Shown: positions 34,621-48,000 of the stretch, piece after piece | Layout of the letters: every line of letters begins with the position of its first letter | How positions within the stretch are numbered: position 1 is the first letter of the stretch | Assembly (NCBI GenBank): GCA_027574665.1 | Contig: CM050657.1 | Coordinates: 12,846,404-12,910,403 of the forward strand | Source: Rhynochetos jubatus | Lineage: Eukaryota; Chordata; Aves; Eurypygiformes; Rhynochetidae | Direction: 5' to 3' | Length of the DNA: 64,000 nt | Notes under the pieces: model-generated | The model's database searches: none | Seen by the model: only the letters and a program-made list of their open reading frames with translations | What the model was told of the DNA's origin: nothing | Made by a program: the position numbers and the translations under genes

Positions 34621-37612
34621 GTGGGTGCAGTGTTTTGCTCCTCTTGGGAGGCCTTTGCAATGCCAGCTAGCCCTGGAGCTGTGGGCTTTCTGGTTCTCCG
34701 GACGCTAACCCTAAGCGTAACCCTAATATTTGACGTGCGCGTTTTCCGGCCCCGGCCCCTGTGGGTTCTGGCTAGGGAAGGTGGGGAGGCAGCAATGTGG
34801 GTGCAGTGTTTTGCTGCTCTTGGCAGGCCTTTGCAATGCCAGCTAGCCCTGGAGCTGTGGGCTTTCTGGTTCTCCGGACGCTAACCCTAAGCGTAACCCT
34901 AATATTTGACGTGCGCGGTTTCCAGCCCCGGCCCCTCTGGGTTCTGGCTAATAAATGTGGGGAGGCAGCAATGTGGGTGCAGTGTTTTGCTGCTCTTGGC
35001 AGGCCTTTGCAATGCCAGCTAGCCCTGGAGCTGTGGGCTTTCTGGTTCTCCGGACGCTAACCCTAAGCGTAACCCTAATATTTGACGTGCGCGGTTTCCG
35101 GCCCCGGCCCCTGTGGGTTCTGGCTATGGAAGGTGGGGAGGCAGCAATGTGGGTGCAGTGTTTTGCTCCTCTTGGCAGGCCTTTGCAATGCCAGCTAGCC
35201 CTGGAGCTCTGGGCTTTCTGGTTCTCCGGACGCTAACCCTAAGCGTAACCCTAATATTTGACGTGCGCGGTTTCCGGCCCCGGCCCCTGTGGGTTCTGGC
35301 TAGGGAAGGTGGGGAGGCAGCAATGTGGGTGCAGTGTTTTGCTCCTCTTGGCAGGCCTTTGCAATGCCAGCTAGCCCTGGAGCTCTGGGCTTTCTGGTTC
35401 TCCGGACGCTAACCGTAAGCGTAACCCTAATTGTTCGGGTGCGCGTTTTCCGGCCCCGGCCCCTGTGGGTTCTGGCTAGGGAAGGTGGGGAGGCAGCAAT
35501 GTGGGTGCAGTGTTTTGCTCCTCTTGGCAGGCCTTTGCAATGCCAGCTAGCCCTGGAGCTGTGGGCTTTCTGGTTCTCCGGACGCTAACCCTAAGCGTAA
35601 CCCTAATATTTGACGTGCGCGGTTTCCGGCCCCGGCCCCTGTGGGTTCTGGCTAATAAAGCTGGGGAGGCAGCAATGTGGGTGCAGTGTTTTGCTCCTCT
35701 TGGCAGGCCTTTGCAATGCCAGCTAGCCCTGGAGCTGTGGGCTTTCTGGTTCTCCGGACGCTAACCCTAAGCGTAACCCTAATTGTTAGGGTGCGCGGTG
35801 TCTGGCCCCGGCCCCTCTGTGTTCTGGCTAGGGAAGGTGGGGAGGCAGCAATGTGGGTGCAGTGTTTTGCTCCTCTTGGCAGGCCTTTGCAATGCCAGCT
35901 AGCCCTGGAGCTGTGGGCTTTCTGGTTCTCCGGACGCTAACCCTAAGCGTAACCCTAATTGTTAGGGTGCGCGGTGTCCGGCCCCGGCCCCTCTGTGTTC
36001 TGGCTAGGGAAGGTGGGGAGGCAGCAATGTGGGTGCAGTGTTTTGCTCCTCTTGGCAGGCCTTTGCAATGCCAGCTAGCCCTGGAGCTGTGGGCTTTCTG
36101 GTTCTCCGGACGCTAACCCTAAGCGTAACCCTAATTGTTCGGGTGCGCGTTTTCCGGCCCCGGCCCCTGTGGGTTCTGGCTAGGGAAGGTGGGGAGGCAG
36201 CAATGTGGGTGCAGTGTTTTGCTCCTCTTGGGAGGCCTTTGCAATGCCAGCTAGCCCTGGAGCTGTGGGCTTTCTGGTTCTCCGGACGCTAACCCTAAGC
36301 GTAACCCTAATATTTGACGTGCGCGGTTTCCGGCCCCGGCCCCTCTGGGTTCTGGCTAGGAAAGGTGGGGAGGCAGCAATGTGGGTGCAGTGTTTTGCTC
36401 CTCTTGGCAGGCCTTTGCAATGCCAGCTAGCCCTGGAGCTGTGGGCTTTCTGGTTCTCCGGACGCTAACCCTAAGCGTAACCCTAATTGTTAGGGTGCGC
36501 GTTTTCCGGCCCTGGCCCCTCTGGGTTCTGGCTAGGGAAGGTGGGGAGGCAGCAATGTGGGTGCAGTGTTTTGCTCCTCTTGGCAGGCCTTTGCAATGCC
36601 AGCTAGCCCTGGAGCTGTGGGCTTTCTGGTTCTCCGGACGCTAACCCTAAGCGTAACCCTAATTGTTAGGGTGCGCGGTGTCCGGCCCCGGCCCCTGTGG
36701 GTTCTGGCTAGGGAAGGTGGGGAGGCAGCAATGTGGGTGCAGTGTTTTGCTCCTCTTGGGAGGCCTTTGCAATGCCAGCTAGCCCTGGAGCTGTGGGCTT
36801 TCTGGTTCTCCGGACGCTAACCCTAAGCGTAACCCTAATATTTGACGTGCGCGGTTTCCGGCCCCGGCCCCTCTGGGTTCTGGCTAGGAAAGGTGGGGAG
36901 GCAGCAATGTGGGTGCAGTGTTTTGCTCCTCTTGGCAGGCCTTTGCAATGCCAGCTAGCCCTGGAGCTGTGGGCTTTCTGGTTCTCCGGACGCTAACCCT
37001 AAGCGTAACCCTAATATTTGACGTGCGCGGTTTCCAGCCCCGGCCCCTCTGGGTTCTGGCTAATAAATGTGGGGAGGCAGCAATGTGGGTGCAGTGTTTT
37101 GCTGCTCTTGGCAGGCCTTTGCAATGCCAGCTAGCCCTGGAGCTGTGGGCTTTCTGGTTCTCCGGACGCTAACCCTAGGCGTAACCCTAATATTTGACGT
37201 GCGCGGTTTCCGGCCCCGGCCCCTGTGGGTTCTGGCTATGGAAGGTGGGGAGGCAGCAATGTGGGTGCAGTGTTTTGCTCCTCTTGGCAGGCCTTTGCAA
37301 TGCCAGCTAGCCCTGGAGCTCTGGGCTTTCTGGTTCTCCGGACGCTAACCCTAAGCGTAACCCTAATATTTGACGTGCGCGGTTTCCGGCCCCGGCCCCT
37401 GTGGGTTCTGGCTAGGGAAGGTGGGGAGGCAGCAATGTGGGTGCTGTGTTTTGCTCCTCTTGGCAGGCCTTTGCAATGCCAGCTAGCCCTGGAGCTCTGG
37501 GCTTTCTGGTTCTCCGGACGCTAACCGTAAGCGTAACCCTAATTGTTCGGGTGCGCGTTTTCCGGCCCCGGCCCCTGTGGGTTCTGGCTAGGGAAGGTGG
37601 GGAGGCAGCAAT
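34621..37612 (+). repeat. Duplicated ~5-monomer segment, 12 monomers apart
   Basis: 34,621-35,500 recurs at 36,733-37,612 (offset 2,112 bp). The best mark is CTAACCGTAAGCG (35,411 and 37,523), where the first telomere motif has a C-to-G change, seen nowhere else that I noticed. CTTGGGAGGCC, AATAAATGTGGGG and GGCTATGGAAGG also follow in the same order. Copy 2 differs by CTAGGCG (37,176) and GTGCTGTG (37,441). Confidence 0.85.
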
Positions 37613-40600
37613 GTGGGTGCAGTGTTTTGCTCCTCTTGGCAGGCCTTTGCAATGCCAGCTAGCCCTGGAGCTGTGGGCTTTCTGGTTCTCCGGACGCTAA
37701 CCCTAAGCGTAACCCTAATATTTGACGTGCGCGGTTTCCGGCCCCGGCCCCTCTGGATTCTGGCTAATAAAGGTGGGGATGCAGCAATGTGGGTGCAGTG
37801 TTTTGCTCCTCTTGGCAGGCCTTTGCAATGCCAGCTAGCCCTGGAGCTGTGGGCTTTCTGGTTCTCCGGACGCTAACCCTAAGCGTAACCCTAATATTTG
37901 ACGTGCGCGGTTTCCGGCCCCGGCCCCTGTGGGTTCTGGCTAATAAAGCTGGGGAGGCAGCAATGTGGGTGCAGTGTTTTGCTCCTCTTGGCAGGCCTTT
38001 GCAATGCCAGCTAGCCCTGGAGCTGTGGGCTTTCTGGTTCTCCGGACGCTAACCCTAAGCGTAACCCTAATTGCTAGGGTGCGCGTTTTCCGGCCCTGGC
38101 CCCTCTGGGTTCTGGCTAGGGAAGGTGGGGAGGCAGCAATGTGGGTGCAGTGTTTTGCTCCTCTTGGCAGGCCTTTGCAATGCCAGCTAGCCCTGGAGCT
38201 GTGGGCTTTCTGGTTCTCCGGACGCTAACCCTAAGCGTAACCCTAATATTTCACGTGCGCGGTTTCCGGCCCCGGCCCCTCTGGGTTCTCGCTAATAAAG
38301 CTGGGGAGGCAGCAATGTGGGTGCAGTGTTTTGCTCCTCTTGGCAGGCCTTTGCAAGGCCAGCTAGCCCTGGAGCTGTGGGCTTTCTGGTTCTCCGGACG
38401 CTAACCCTAAGCGTAACCCTAATTGTTAGGGTGCGCGGTGTCCGGCCCCGGCCCCTCTGTGTTCTGGCTAGGGAAGGTGGGGAGGCAGCAATGTGGGTGC
38501 AGTGTTTTGCTCCTCTTGGCAGGCCTTTGCAATGCCAGCTAGCCCTGGAGCTGTGGGCTTTCTGGTTCTCCGGACGCTAACCCTAAGCGTAACCCTAATT
38601 GTTCGGGTGCGCGTTTTCCGGCCCCGGCCCCTGTGGGTTCTGGCTAGGGAAGGTGGGGAGGCAGCAATGTGGGTGCAGTGTTTTGCTCCTCTTGGGAGGC
38701 CTTTGCAATGCCAGCTAGCCCTGGAGCTGTGGGCTTTCTGGTTCTCCGGACGCTAACCCTAAGCGTAACCCTAATATTTGACGTGCGCGGTTTCCGGCCC
38801 CGGCCCCTCTGGGTTCTGGCTAGGAAAGGTGGGGAGGCAGCAATGTGGGTGCAGTGTTTTGCTCCTCTTGGCAGGCCTTTGCAATGCCAGCTAGCCCTGG
38901 AGCTGTGGGCTTTCTGGTTCTCCGGACGCTAACCCTAAGCGTAACCCTAATTGTTAGGGTGCGCGTTTTCCGGCCCTGGCCCCTCTGGGTTCTGGCTAGG
39001 GAAGGTGGGGAGGCAGCAATGTGGGTGCAGTGTTTTGCTCCTCTTGGCAGGCCTTTGCAATGCCAGCTAGCCCTGGAGCTGTGGGCTTTCTGGTTCTCCG
39101 GACGCTAACCCTAAGCGTAACCCTAATATTTGACGTGCGCGGTTTCCAGCCCCGGCCCCTCTGGGTTCTGGCTAATAAATGTGGGGAGGCAGCAATGTGG
39201 GTGCAGTGTTTTGCTCCTCTTGGCAGGCCTTTGCAATGCCAGCTAGCCCTGGAGCTGTGGGCTTTCTGGTTCTCCGGACGCTAACCCTAAGCGTAACCCT
39301 AATATTTGACGTGCGCGGTTTCCGGCCCCGGCCCCTGTGGGTTCTGGCTAGGGAAGGTGGGGAGGCAGCAATGTGGGTGCAGTGTTTTGCTCCTCTTGGC
39401 AGGCCTTTGCAATGCCAGCTAGCCCTGGAGCTGTGGGCTTTCTGGTTCTCCGGACGCTAACCCTAAGCGTAACCCTAATTGCTAGGGTGCGCGTTTTCCG
39501 GCCCTGGCCCCTCTGGGTTCTGGCTAGGGAAGGTGGGGAGGCAGCAATGTGGGTGCAGTGTTTTGCTCCTCTTGGCAGGCCTTTGCAATGCCAGCTAGCC
39601 CTGGAGCTGTGGGCTTTCTGGTTCTCCGGACGCTAACCCTAAGCGTAACCCTAATATTTGACGTGCGCGGTTTCCAGCCCCGGCCCCTCTGGGTTCTGGC
39701 TAATAAATGTGGGGAGGCAGCAATGTGGGTGCAGTGTTTTGCTCCTCTTGGCAGGCCTTTGCAATGCCAGCTAGCCCTGGAGCTGTGGGCTTTCTGGTTC
39801 TCCGGACGCTAACCCTAAGCGTAACCCTAATATTTGACGTGCGCGGTTTCCGTCCCCGGCCCCTGTGGGTTCTGGTTAGGGAAGGTGGGGAGGCAGCAAT
39901 GTGGGTGCTGTGTTTTGCTCCTCTTGGCAGGCCTTTGCAATGCCAGCTAGCCCTGGAGCTGTGGGCTTTCTGGTTCTCCGGACGCTAACCCTAAGCGTAA
40001 CCCTAATTGTTAGGGTGCGCGGTGTCCGGCCCCGGCCCCTGTGGGTTCTGGATAGGGAAGGTGGGGAGGCAGCAATGTGGGTGCAGTGTTTTGCTCCTCT
40101 TGGCAGGCCTTTGCAATGCCAGCTAGCCCTGGAGCTGTGGGCTTTCTGGTTCTCCGGACGCTAACCCTAAGCGTAACCCTAAATGTTAGGGTGCGCGGTT
40201 TCCGGCCCTGGCCCCTCTGGGTTCTGGCTAGGGAAGGTGGGGAGGCAGCAATGTGGGTGCAGTGTTTTGCTCCTCTTGGCAGGCCTTTGCAATGCCAGCT
40301 AGCCCTGGAGCTGTGGGCTTTCTGGTTCTCCGGACGCTAACCCTAACCCTAACCCTAATATTTGACGTGCGCGGTTTCCAGCCCCGGCCCCTGTGGGTTC
40401 TGGCTAATAAATGTGGGGAGGCAGCAATGTGGGTGCAGTGTTTTGCTCCTCTTGGCAGGCCTTTGCAATGCCAGCTAGCCCTGGAGCTGTGGGCTTTCTG
40501 GTTCTCCGGACGCTAACCCTAAGCGTAACCCTAATTGCTAGGGTGCGCGTTTTCCGGCCCTGGCCCCTCTGGGTTCTGGCTAGGGAAGGTGGGGAGGCAG

Positions 40601-43600
40601 CAATGTGGGTGCAGTGTTTTGCTCCTCTTGGCAGGCCTTTGCAATGCCAGCTAGCCCTGGAGCTGTGGGCTTTCTGGTTCTCCGGACGCTAACCCTAAGC
40701 GTAACCCTAATATTTGACGTGCGCGGTTTCCGGCCCCGGCCCCTCTGGGTTCTGGCTATGGAAGGTGGGGAGGCAGCAATGTGGGTGCAGTGTTTTGCTC
40801 CTCTTGGCAGGCCTTTGCAATGCCAGCTAGCCCTGGAGCTGTGGGCTTTCTGGTTCTCCGGACGCTAACCCTAAGCGTAACCCTAATTGTTAGGGTGCGC
40901 GGTTTCCTTCCCCGGCCCCTGTGGGTTCTGGTTAGGGAAGGTGGGGAGGCAGCAATGTGGGTGCTGTGTTTTGCTCCTCTTGGCAGGCCTTTGCAATGCC
41001 AGCTAGCCCTGGAGCTGTGGGCTTTCTGGTTCTCCGGACGCTAACCCTAAGCGTAACCCTAATTGTTAGGGTGCGCGTTGTCCGGCCCCGGCCCCTGTGG
41101 GTTCTGGATAGGGAAGGTGGGGAGGCAGCAATGTGGGTGCAGTGTTTTGCTCCTCTTGGCAGGCCTTTGCAATGCCAGCTAGCCCTGGAGCTGTGGGCTT
41201 TCTGGTTCTCCGGACGCTAACCCTAAGCGTAACCCTAATTGTTAGGGTGCGCGGTTTCCGGCCCTGGCCCCTCTGGGTTCTGGCTAGGGAAGGTGGGGAG
41301 GCAGCAATGTGGGTGCAGTGTTTTGCTCCTCTTGGCAGGCCTTTGCAATGCCAGCTAGCCCTGGAGCTGTGGGCTTTCTGGTTCTCCGGATGCTAACCCT
41401 AACCCTAACCCTAATATTTGACGTGCGCGGTTTCCGGCCCCGGCCCCTCTGGGTTCTGGCTAATAAAGCTGGGGAGGCAGCAATGTGGGTGCAGTGTTTT
41501 GCTGCTCTTGGCAGGCCTTTGCAATGCCAGCTAGCCCTGGAGCTGTGGGCTTTCTGGTTCTCCGGACGCTAACCCTAAGCGTAACCCTAATATTTGACGT
41601 GCGCGGTTTCCGTCCCCGGCCCCTGTGGGTTCTGGCTAGGGAAGGTGGGGAGGCAGCAATGTGGGTGCAGTGTTTTGCTCCTCTTGGCAGGCCTTTGCAA
41701 TGCCAGCTAGCCCTGGAGCTCTGGGCTTTCTGGTTCTCCGGACGCTAACCCTAAGCGTAACCCTAATTGTTCGGGTGCGCGTTTTCCGGCCCCGGCCCCT
41801 GTGGGTTCTGGCTAATAAAGGTGGGGAGGCAGCAATGTGGGTGCAGTGTTTTGCTGCTCTTGGCAGGCCTTTGCAATGCCAGCTAGCCCTGGAGCTGTGG
41901 GCTTTCTGGTTCTCCGGACGCTAACCCTAAGCGTAACCCTAATATTTGACGTGCGCGTTTTCCGGCCCCGGCCCCTCTGGATTCTGGCTAATAAAGGTGG
42001 GGATGCAGCAATGTGGGTGCAGTGTTTTGCTCCTCTTGGCAGGCCTTTGCAATGCCAGCTAGCCCTGGAGCTGTGGGCTTTCTGGTTCTCCGGACGCTAA
42101 CCCTAAGCGTAACCCTAATATTTGACGTGCGCGGTTTCCGGCCCCGGCCCCTCTGGGTTCTGGCTAATAAAGCTGGGGAGGCAGCAATGTGGGTGCAGTG
42201 TTTTGCTCCTCTTGGCAGGCCTTTGCAATGCCAGCTAGCCCTGGAGCTGTGGGCTTTCTGGTTCTCCGGACGCTAACCCTAAGCGTAACCCTAATTGTTA
42301 GGGTGCGCGTTTTCCGGCCACGTCCCCTGTGGGTTCTGGCTAGGGAAGGTGGGGAGGCAGCAATGTGGGTGCAGTGTTTTGCTCCTCTTGGCAGGCCTTT
42401 GCAATGCCAGCTAGCCCTGGAGCTGTGGGCTTTCTGGTTCTCCGGACGCTAACCCTAAGCGTAACCCTAATTGTTAGGGTGCGCGTTTTCCGGCCCCGGC
42501 CCCTGTGGGTTCTGGTTAGGGAAGGTGGGGAGGCAGCAATGTGGGTGCTGTGTTTTGCTCCTCTTGGCAGGCCTTTGCAATGCCAGCTAGCCCTGGAGCT
42601 GTGGGCTTTCTGGTTCTCCGGACGCTAACCCTAAGCGTAACCCTAATTGTTAGGGTGCGCGGTGTCCGGCCCCGGCCCCTCTGTGTTCTGGCTAGGGAAG
42701 GTGGGGAGGCAGCAATGTGGGTGCAGTGTTTTGCTCCTCTTGGCAGGCCTTTGCAATGCCAGCTAGCCCTGGAGCTGTGGGCTTTCTGGTTCTCCGGACG
42801 CTAACCCTAAGCGTAACCCTAATTGCTAGGGTGCGCGTTTTCCGGCCCTGGCCCCTCTGGGTTCTGGCTAGGGAAGGTGGGGAGGCAGCAATGTGGGTGC
42901 AGTGTTTTGCTCCTCTTGGCAGGCCTTTGCAATGCCAGCTAGCCCTGGAGCTGTGGGCTTTCTGGTTCTCCGGACGCTAACCCTAAGCGTAACCCTAATT
43001 GTTAGGGTGCACGTTTTCCGGCCACGTCCCCTGTGGGTTCTGGCTAGGGAAGGTGGGGAGGCAGCAATGTGGGTGCAGTGTTTTGCTCCTCTTGGCAGGC
43101 CTTTGCAATGCCAGCTAGCCCTGGAGCTGTGGGCTTTCTGGTTCTCCGGACGCTAACCCTAAGCGTAACCCTAATTGTTAGGGTGCGCGGTTTCCGGCCC
43201 CGGCCCCTCTGTGTTCTGGCTAGGGAAGGTGGGGAGGCAGCAATGTGGGTGCAGTGTTTTGCTCCTCTTGGCAGGCCTTTGCAATGCCAGCTAGCCCTGG
43301 AGCTGTGGGCTTTCTGGTTCTCCGGACGCTAACCCTAACCGTAACCCTAATATTTGACGTGCGCGGTTTCCGGCCCCGGCCCCTCTGGGTTCTGGCTAGG
43401 AAAGGTGGGGAGGCAGCAATGTGGGTGCAGTGTTTTGCTCCTCTTGGCAGGCCTTTGCAATGCCAGCTAGCCCTGGAGCTGTGGGCTTTCTGGTTCTCCG
43501 GACGCTAACCCTAAGCGTAACCCTAATTGCTAGGGTGCGCGTTTTCCGGCCCTGGCCCCTCTGGGTTCTGGCTAGGGAAGGTGGGGAGGCAGCAATGTGG

Positions 43601-44300
43601 GTGCAGTGTTTTGCTCCTCTTGGCAGGCCTTTGCAATGCCAGCTAGCCCTGGAGCTGTGGGCTTTCTGGTTCTCCGGACGCTAACCCTAAGCGTAACCCT
43701 AATATTTGACGTGCGCGGTTTCCAGCCCCGGCCCCTCTGGGTTCTGGCTAATAAATGTGGGGAGGCAGCAATGTGGGTGCAGTGTTTTGCTCCTCTTGGC
43801 AGGCCTTTGCAATGCCAGCTAGCCCTGGAGCTGTGGGCTTTCTGGTTCTCCGGACGCTAACCCTAAGCGTAACCCTAATTGTTAGGGTGCGCGGTGTCCG
43901 GCCCCGGCCCCTGTGGGTTCTGGATAGGGAAGGTGGGGAGGCAGCAATGTGGGTGCAGTGTTTTGCTCCTCTTGGCAGGCCTTTGCAATGCCAGCTAGCC
44001 CTGGAGCTGTGGGCTTTCTGGTTCTCCGGACGCTAACCCTAAGCGTAACCCTAATATTTGACGTGCGCGGTTTCCGGCCCCGGCCCCTCTGGGTTCTGGC
44101 TAGGGAAGGTGGGGAGGCAGCAATGTGGGTGCAGTGTTTTGCTCCTCTTGGCAGGCCTTTGCAATGCCAGCTAGCCCTGGAGCTGTGGGCTTTCTGGTTC
44201 TCCGGACGCTAACCCTAAGCGTAACCCTAATATTTGACGTGCGCGGTTTCCGGCCCCGGCCCCTGTGGGTTCTGGCTAGGGAAGGTGGGGAGGCAGCAAT

Positions 44301-47300
44301 GTGGGTGCAGTGTTTTGCTCCTCTTGGCAGGCCTTTGCAATGCCAGCTAGCCCTGGAGCTCTGGGCTTTCTGGTTCTCCGGACGCTAACCCTAAGCGTAA
44401 CCCTAATTGTTCGGGTGCGCGTTTTCCGGCCCCGGCCCCTGTGGGTTCTGGCTAGGGAAGGTGGGGAGGCAGCAATGTGGGTGCAGTGTTTTGCTCCTCT
44501 TGGCAGGCCTTTGCAATGCCAGCTAGCCCTGGAGCTGTGGGCTTTCTGGTTCTCCGGACGCTAACCCTAAGCGTAACCCTAATATTTGACGTGCGCGGTT
44601 TCCGGCCCCGGCCCCTCTGGGTTCTGGCTAATAAAGCTGGGGAGGCAGCAATGTGGGTGCAGTGTTTTGCTCCTCTTGGCAGGCCTTTGCAATGCCAGCT
44701 AGCCCTGGAGCTGTGGGCTTTCTGGTTCTCCGGACGCTAACCCTAAGCGTAACCCTAATATTTGACTTGCGCGGTTTCCGGCCCCGGCCCCTCTGGGTTC
44801 TGGCTAATAAAGCTGGGGAGGCAGCAATGTGGGTGCAGTGTTTTGCTCCTCTTGGCAGGCCTTTGCAATGCCAGCTAGCCCTGGAGCTGTGGGCTTTCTG
44901 GTTCTCCGGACGCTAACCCTAAGCGTAACCCTAATTGTTAGGGTGCGCGTTTTCCGGCCCCGGCCCCTGTGGGTTCTGGTTAGGGAAGGTGGGGAGGCAG
45001 CAATGTGGGTGCTGTGTTTTGCTCCTCTTGGCAGGCCTTTGCAATGCCAGCTAGCCCTGGAGCTGTGGGCTTTCTGGTTCTCCGGACGCTAACCCTAAGC
45101 GTAACCCTAATTGTTAGGGTGCGCGGTGTCCGGCCCCGGCCCCTCTGTGTTCTGGCTAGGGAAGGTGGGGAGGCAGCAATGTGGGTGCAGTGTTTTGCTC
45201 CTCTTGGCAGGCCTTTGCAATGCCAGCTAGCCCTGGAGCTGTGGGCTTTCTGGTTCTCCGGACGCTAACCCTAACCCTAACCCTAACCCTAATATTTGAC
45301 GTGCGCGGTTTCCGGCCCCGGCCCCTCTGGGTTCTGGCTAGGAAAGGTGGGGAGGCAGCAATGTGGGTGCAGTGTTTTGCTCCTCTTGGCAGGCCTTTGC
45401 AATGCCAGCTAGCCCTGGAGCTGTGGGCTTTCTGGTTCTCCGGACGCTAACCCTAAGCGTAACCCTAATTGCTAGGGTGCGCGTTTTCCGGCCCTGGCCC
45501 CTGTGGGTTCTGGCTAGGGAAGGTGGGGAGGCAGCAATGTGGGTGCAGTGTTTTGCTCCTCTTGGCAGGCCTTTGCAATGCCAGCTAGCCCTGGAGCTGT
45601 GGGCTTTCTGGTTCTCCGGACGCTAACCCTAAGCGTAACCCTAATATTTGACGTGCGCGGTTTCCGGCCCCGGCCCCTGTGGGTTCTGGCTAATAAAGGT
45701 GGGGAGGCAGCAATGTGGGTGCAGTGTTTTGCTCCTCTTGGCAGGCCTTTGCAATGCCAGCTAGCCCTGGAGCTGTGGGCTTTCTGGTTCTCCGGACGCT
45801 AACCCTAAGCGTAACCCTAATTGTTAGGGTGCGCGTTTTCCGGCCACGTCCCCTGTGGGTTATGGCTAGGGAAGGTGGGGAGGCAGCAATGTGGGTGCAG
45901 TGTTTTGCTCCTCTTGGCAGGCCTTTGCAATGCCAGCTAGCCCTGGAGCTGTGGGCTTTCTGGTTCTCCGGACGCTAACCCTAAGCGTAACCCTAATTGT
46001 TAGGGTGCGCGTTTTCCGGCCCCGGCCCCTGTGGATTCTGGTTAGGGAAGGTGGGGAGGCAGCAATGTGGGTGCTGTGTTTTGCTCCTCTTGGCAGGCCT
46101 TTGCAATGCCAGCTAGCCCTGGAGCTGTGGGCTTTCTGGTTCTCCGGACGCTAACCCTAAGCGTAACCCTAATTGTTAGGGTGCGCGGTGTCCGGCCCCG
46201 GCCCCTGTGGGTTCTGGCTAGGGAAGGTGGGGAGGCAGCAATGTGGGTGCAGTGTTTTGCTCCTCTTGGCAGGCCTTTGCAATGCCAGCTAGCCCTGGAG
46301 CTGTGGGCTTTCTGGTTCTCCGGACGCTAACCCTAAGCGTAACCCTAATATTTGACGTGCGCGGTTTCCGGCCCCGGCCCCTCTGGGTTCTGGCTAGGAA
46401 AGGTGGGGAGGCAGCAATGTGGGTGCAGTGTTTTGCTCCTCTTGGCAGGCCTTTGCAATGCCAGCTAGCCCTGGAGCTCTGGGCTTTCTGGTTCTCCGGA
46501 CGCTAACCCTAAGCGTAACCCTAATTGTTCGGGTGCGCGTTTTCCGGCCCCGGCCCCTGTGGGTTCTGGCTAGGGAAGGTGGGGAGGCAGCAATGTGGGT
46601 GCAGTGTTTTGCTCCTCTTGGCAGGCCTTTGCAATGCCAGCTAGCCCTGGAGCTGTGGGCTTTCTGGTTCTCCGGACGCTAACCCTAAGCGTAACCCTAA
46701 TATTTGACGTGCGCGGTTTCCGGCCCCGGCCCCTCTGGGTTCTGGCTAATAAAGCTGGGGAGGCAGCAATGTGGGTGCAGTGTTTTGCTCCTCTTGGCAG
46801 GCCTTTGCAATGCCAGCTAGCCCTGGAGCTGTGGGCTTTATGGTTCTCCGGACGCTAACCCTAAGCGTAACCCTAATATTTGACTTGCGCGGTTTCCGGC
46901 CCCGGCCCCTCTGGGTTCTGGCTAATAAAGCTGGGGAGGCAGCAATGTGGGTGCAGTGTTTTGCTCCTCTTGGCAGGCCTTTGCAATGCCAGCTAGCCCT
47001 GGAGCTGTGGGCTTTCTGGTTCTCCGGACGCTAACCCTAAGCGTAACCCTAATTGTTAGGGTGCGCGTTTTCCGGCCCCGGCCCCTGTGGGTTCTGGTTA
47101 GGGAAGGTGGGGAGGCAGCAATGTGGGTGCTGTGTTTTGCTCCTCTTGGCAGGCCTTTGCAATGCCAGCTAGCCCTGGAGCTGTGGGCTTTCTGGTTCTC
47201 CGGACGCTAACCCTAAGCGTAACCCTAATTGTTAGGGTGCGCGGTGTCCGGCCCCGGCCCCTCTGTGTTCTGGCTAGGGAAGGTGGGGAGGCAGCAATGT

Positions 47301-48000
47301 GGGTGCAGTGTTTTGCTCCTCTTGGCAGGCCTTTGCAATGCCAGCTAGCCCTGGAGCTGTGGGCTTTCTGGTTCTCCGGACGCTAACCCTAACCCTAACC
47401 CTAATATTTGACGTGCGCGGTTTCCGGCCCCGGCCCCTCTGGGTTCTGGCTAGGAAAGGTGGGGAGGCAGCAATGTGGGTGCAGTGTTTTGCTCCTCTTG
47501 GCAGGCCTTTGCAATGCCAGCTAGCCCTGGAGCTGTGGGCTTTCTGGTTCTCCGGACGCTAACCCTAAGCGTAACCCTAATTGCTAGGGTGCGCGTTTTC
47601 CGGCCCTGGCCCCTGTGGGTTCTGGCTAGGGAAGGTGGGGAGGCAGCAATGTGGGTGCAGTGTTTTGCTCCTCTTGGCAGGCCTTTGCAATGCCAGCTAG
47701 CCCTGGAGCTGTGGGCTTTCTGGTTCTCCGGACGCTAACCCTAAGCGTAACCCTAATATTTGACGTGCGCGGTTTCCGGCCCCGGCCCCTCTGGGTTCTG
47801 GCTAATAAAGCTGGGGAGGCAGCAATGTGGGTGCAGTGTTTTGCTCCTCTTGGCAGGCCTTTGCAATGCCAGCTAGCCCTGGAGCTGTGGGCTTTCTGGT
47901 TCTCCGGACGCTAACCCTAAGCGTAACCCTAATTGTTAGGGTGCGCGTTTTCCGGCCACGTCCCCTGTGGGTTCTCTCTAGGGAAGGTGGGGAGGCAGCA
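44301..48000 (+). repeat. 12-monomer duplication with a telomere-hexamer length change
   Basis: 44,301-46,418 is followed by a partial copy from 46,419 to about 48,000. The offset is 2,118 bp on the left and 2,112 bp on the right, because copy 1 has four CCCTAA at 45,266-45,292 where copy 2 has three at 47,384-47,404. Shared rare marks are TTTGACTTGCGCGG (44,761 and 46,879) and CCCTGGCCCCTGTGGG (about 45,492 and 47,604). Confidence 0.9.
45181..45362 (+). repeat. 182-bp monomer with four CCCTAA
   Basis: This is the only monomer longer than 176 bp. The extra 6 bp is one telomere hexamer: the tract at 45,266-45,292 contains four CCC runs, so the minus strand has four GGGTTA units in register. 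It is the only place in the window with the four G-triplets of a standard telomeric G-quadruplex. Confidence 0.93.
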
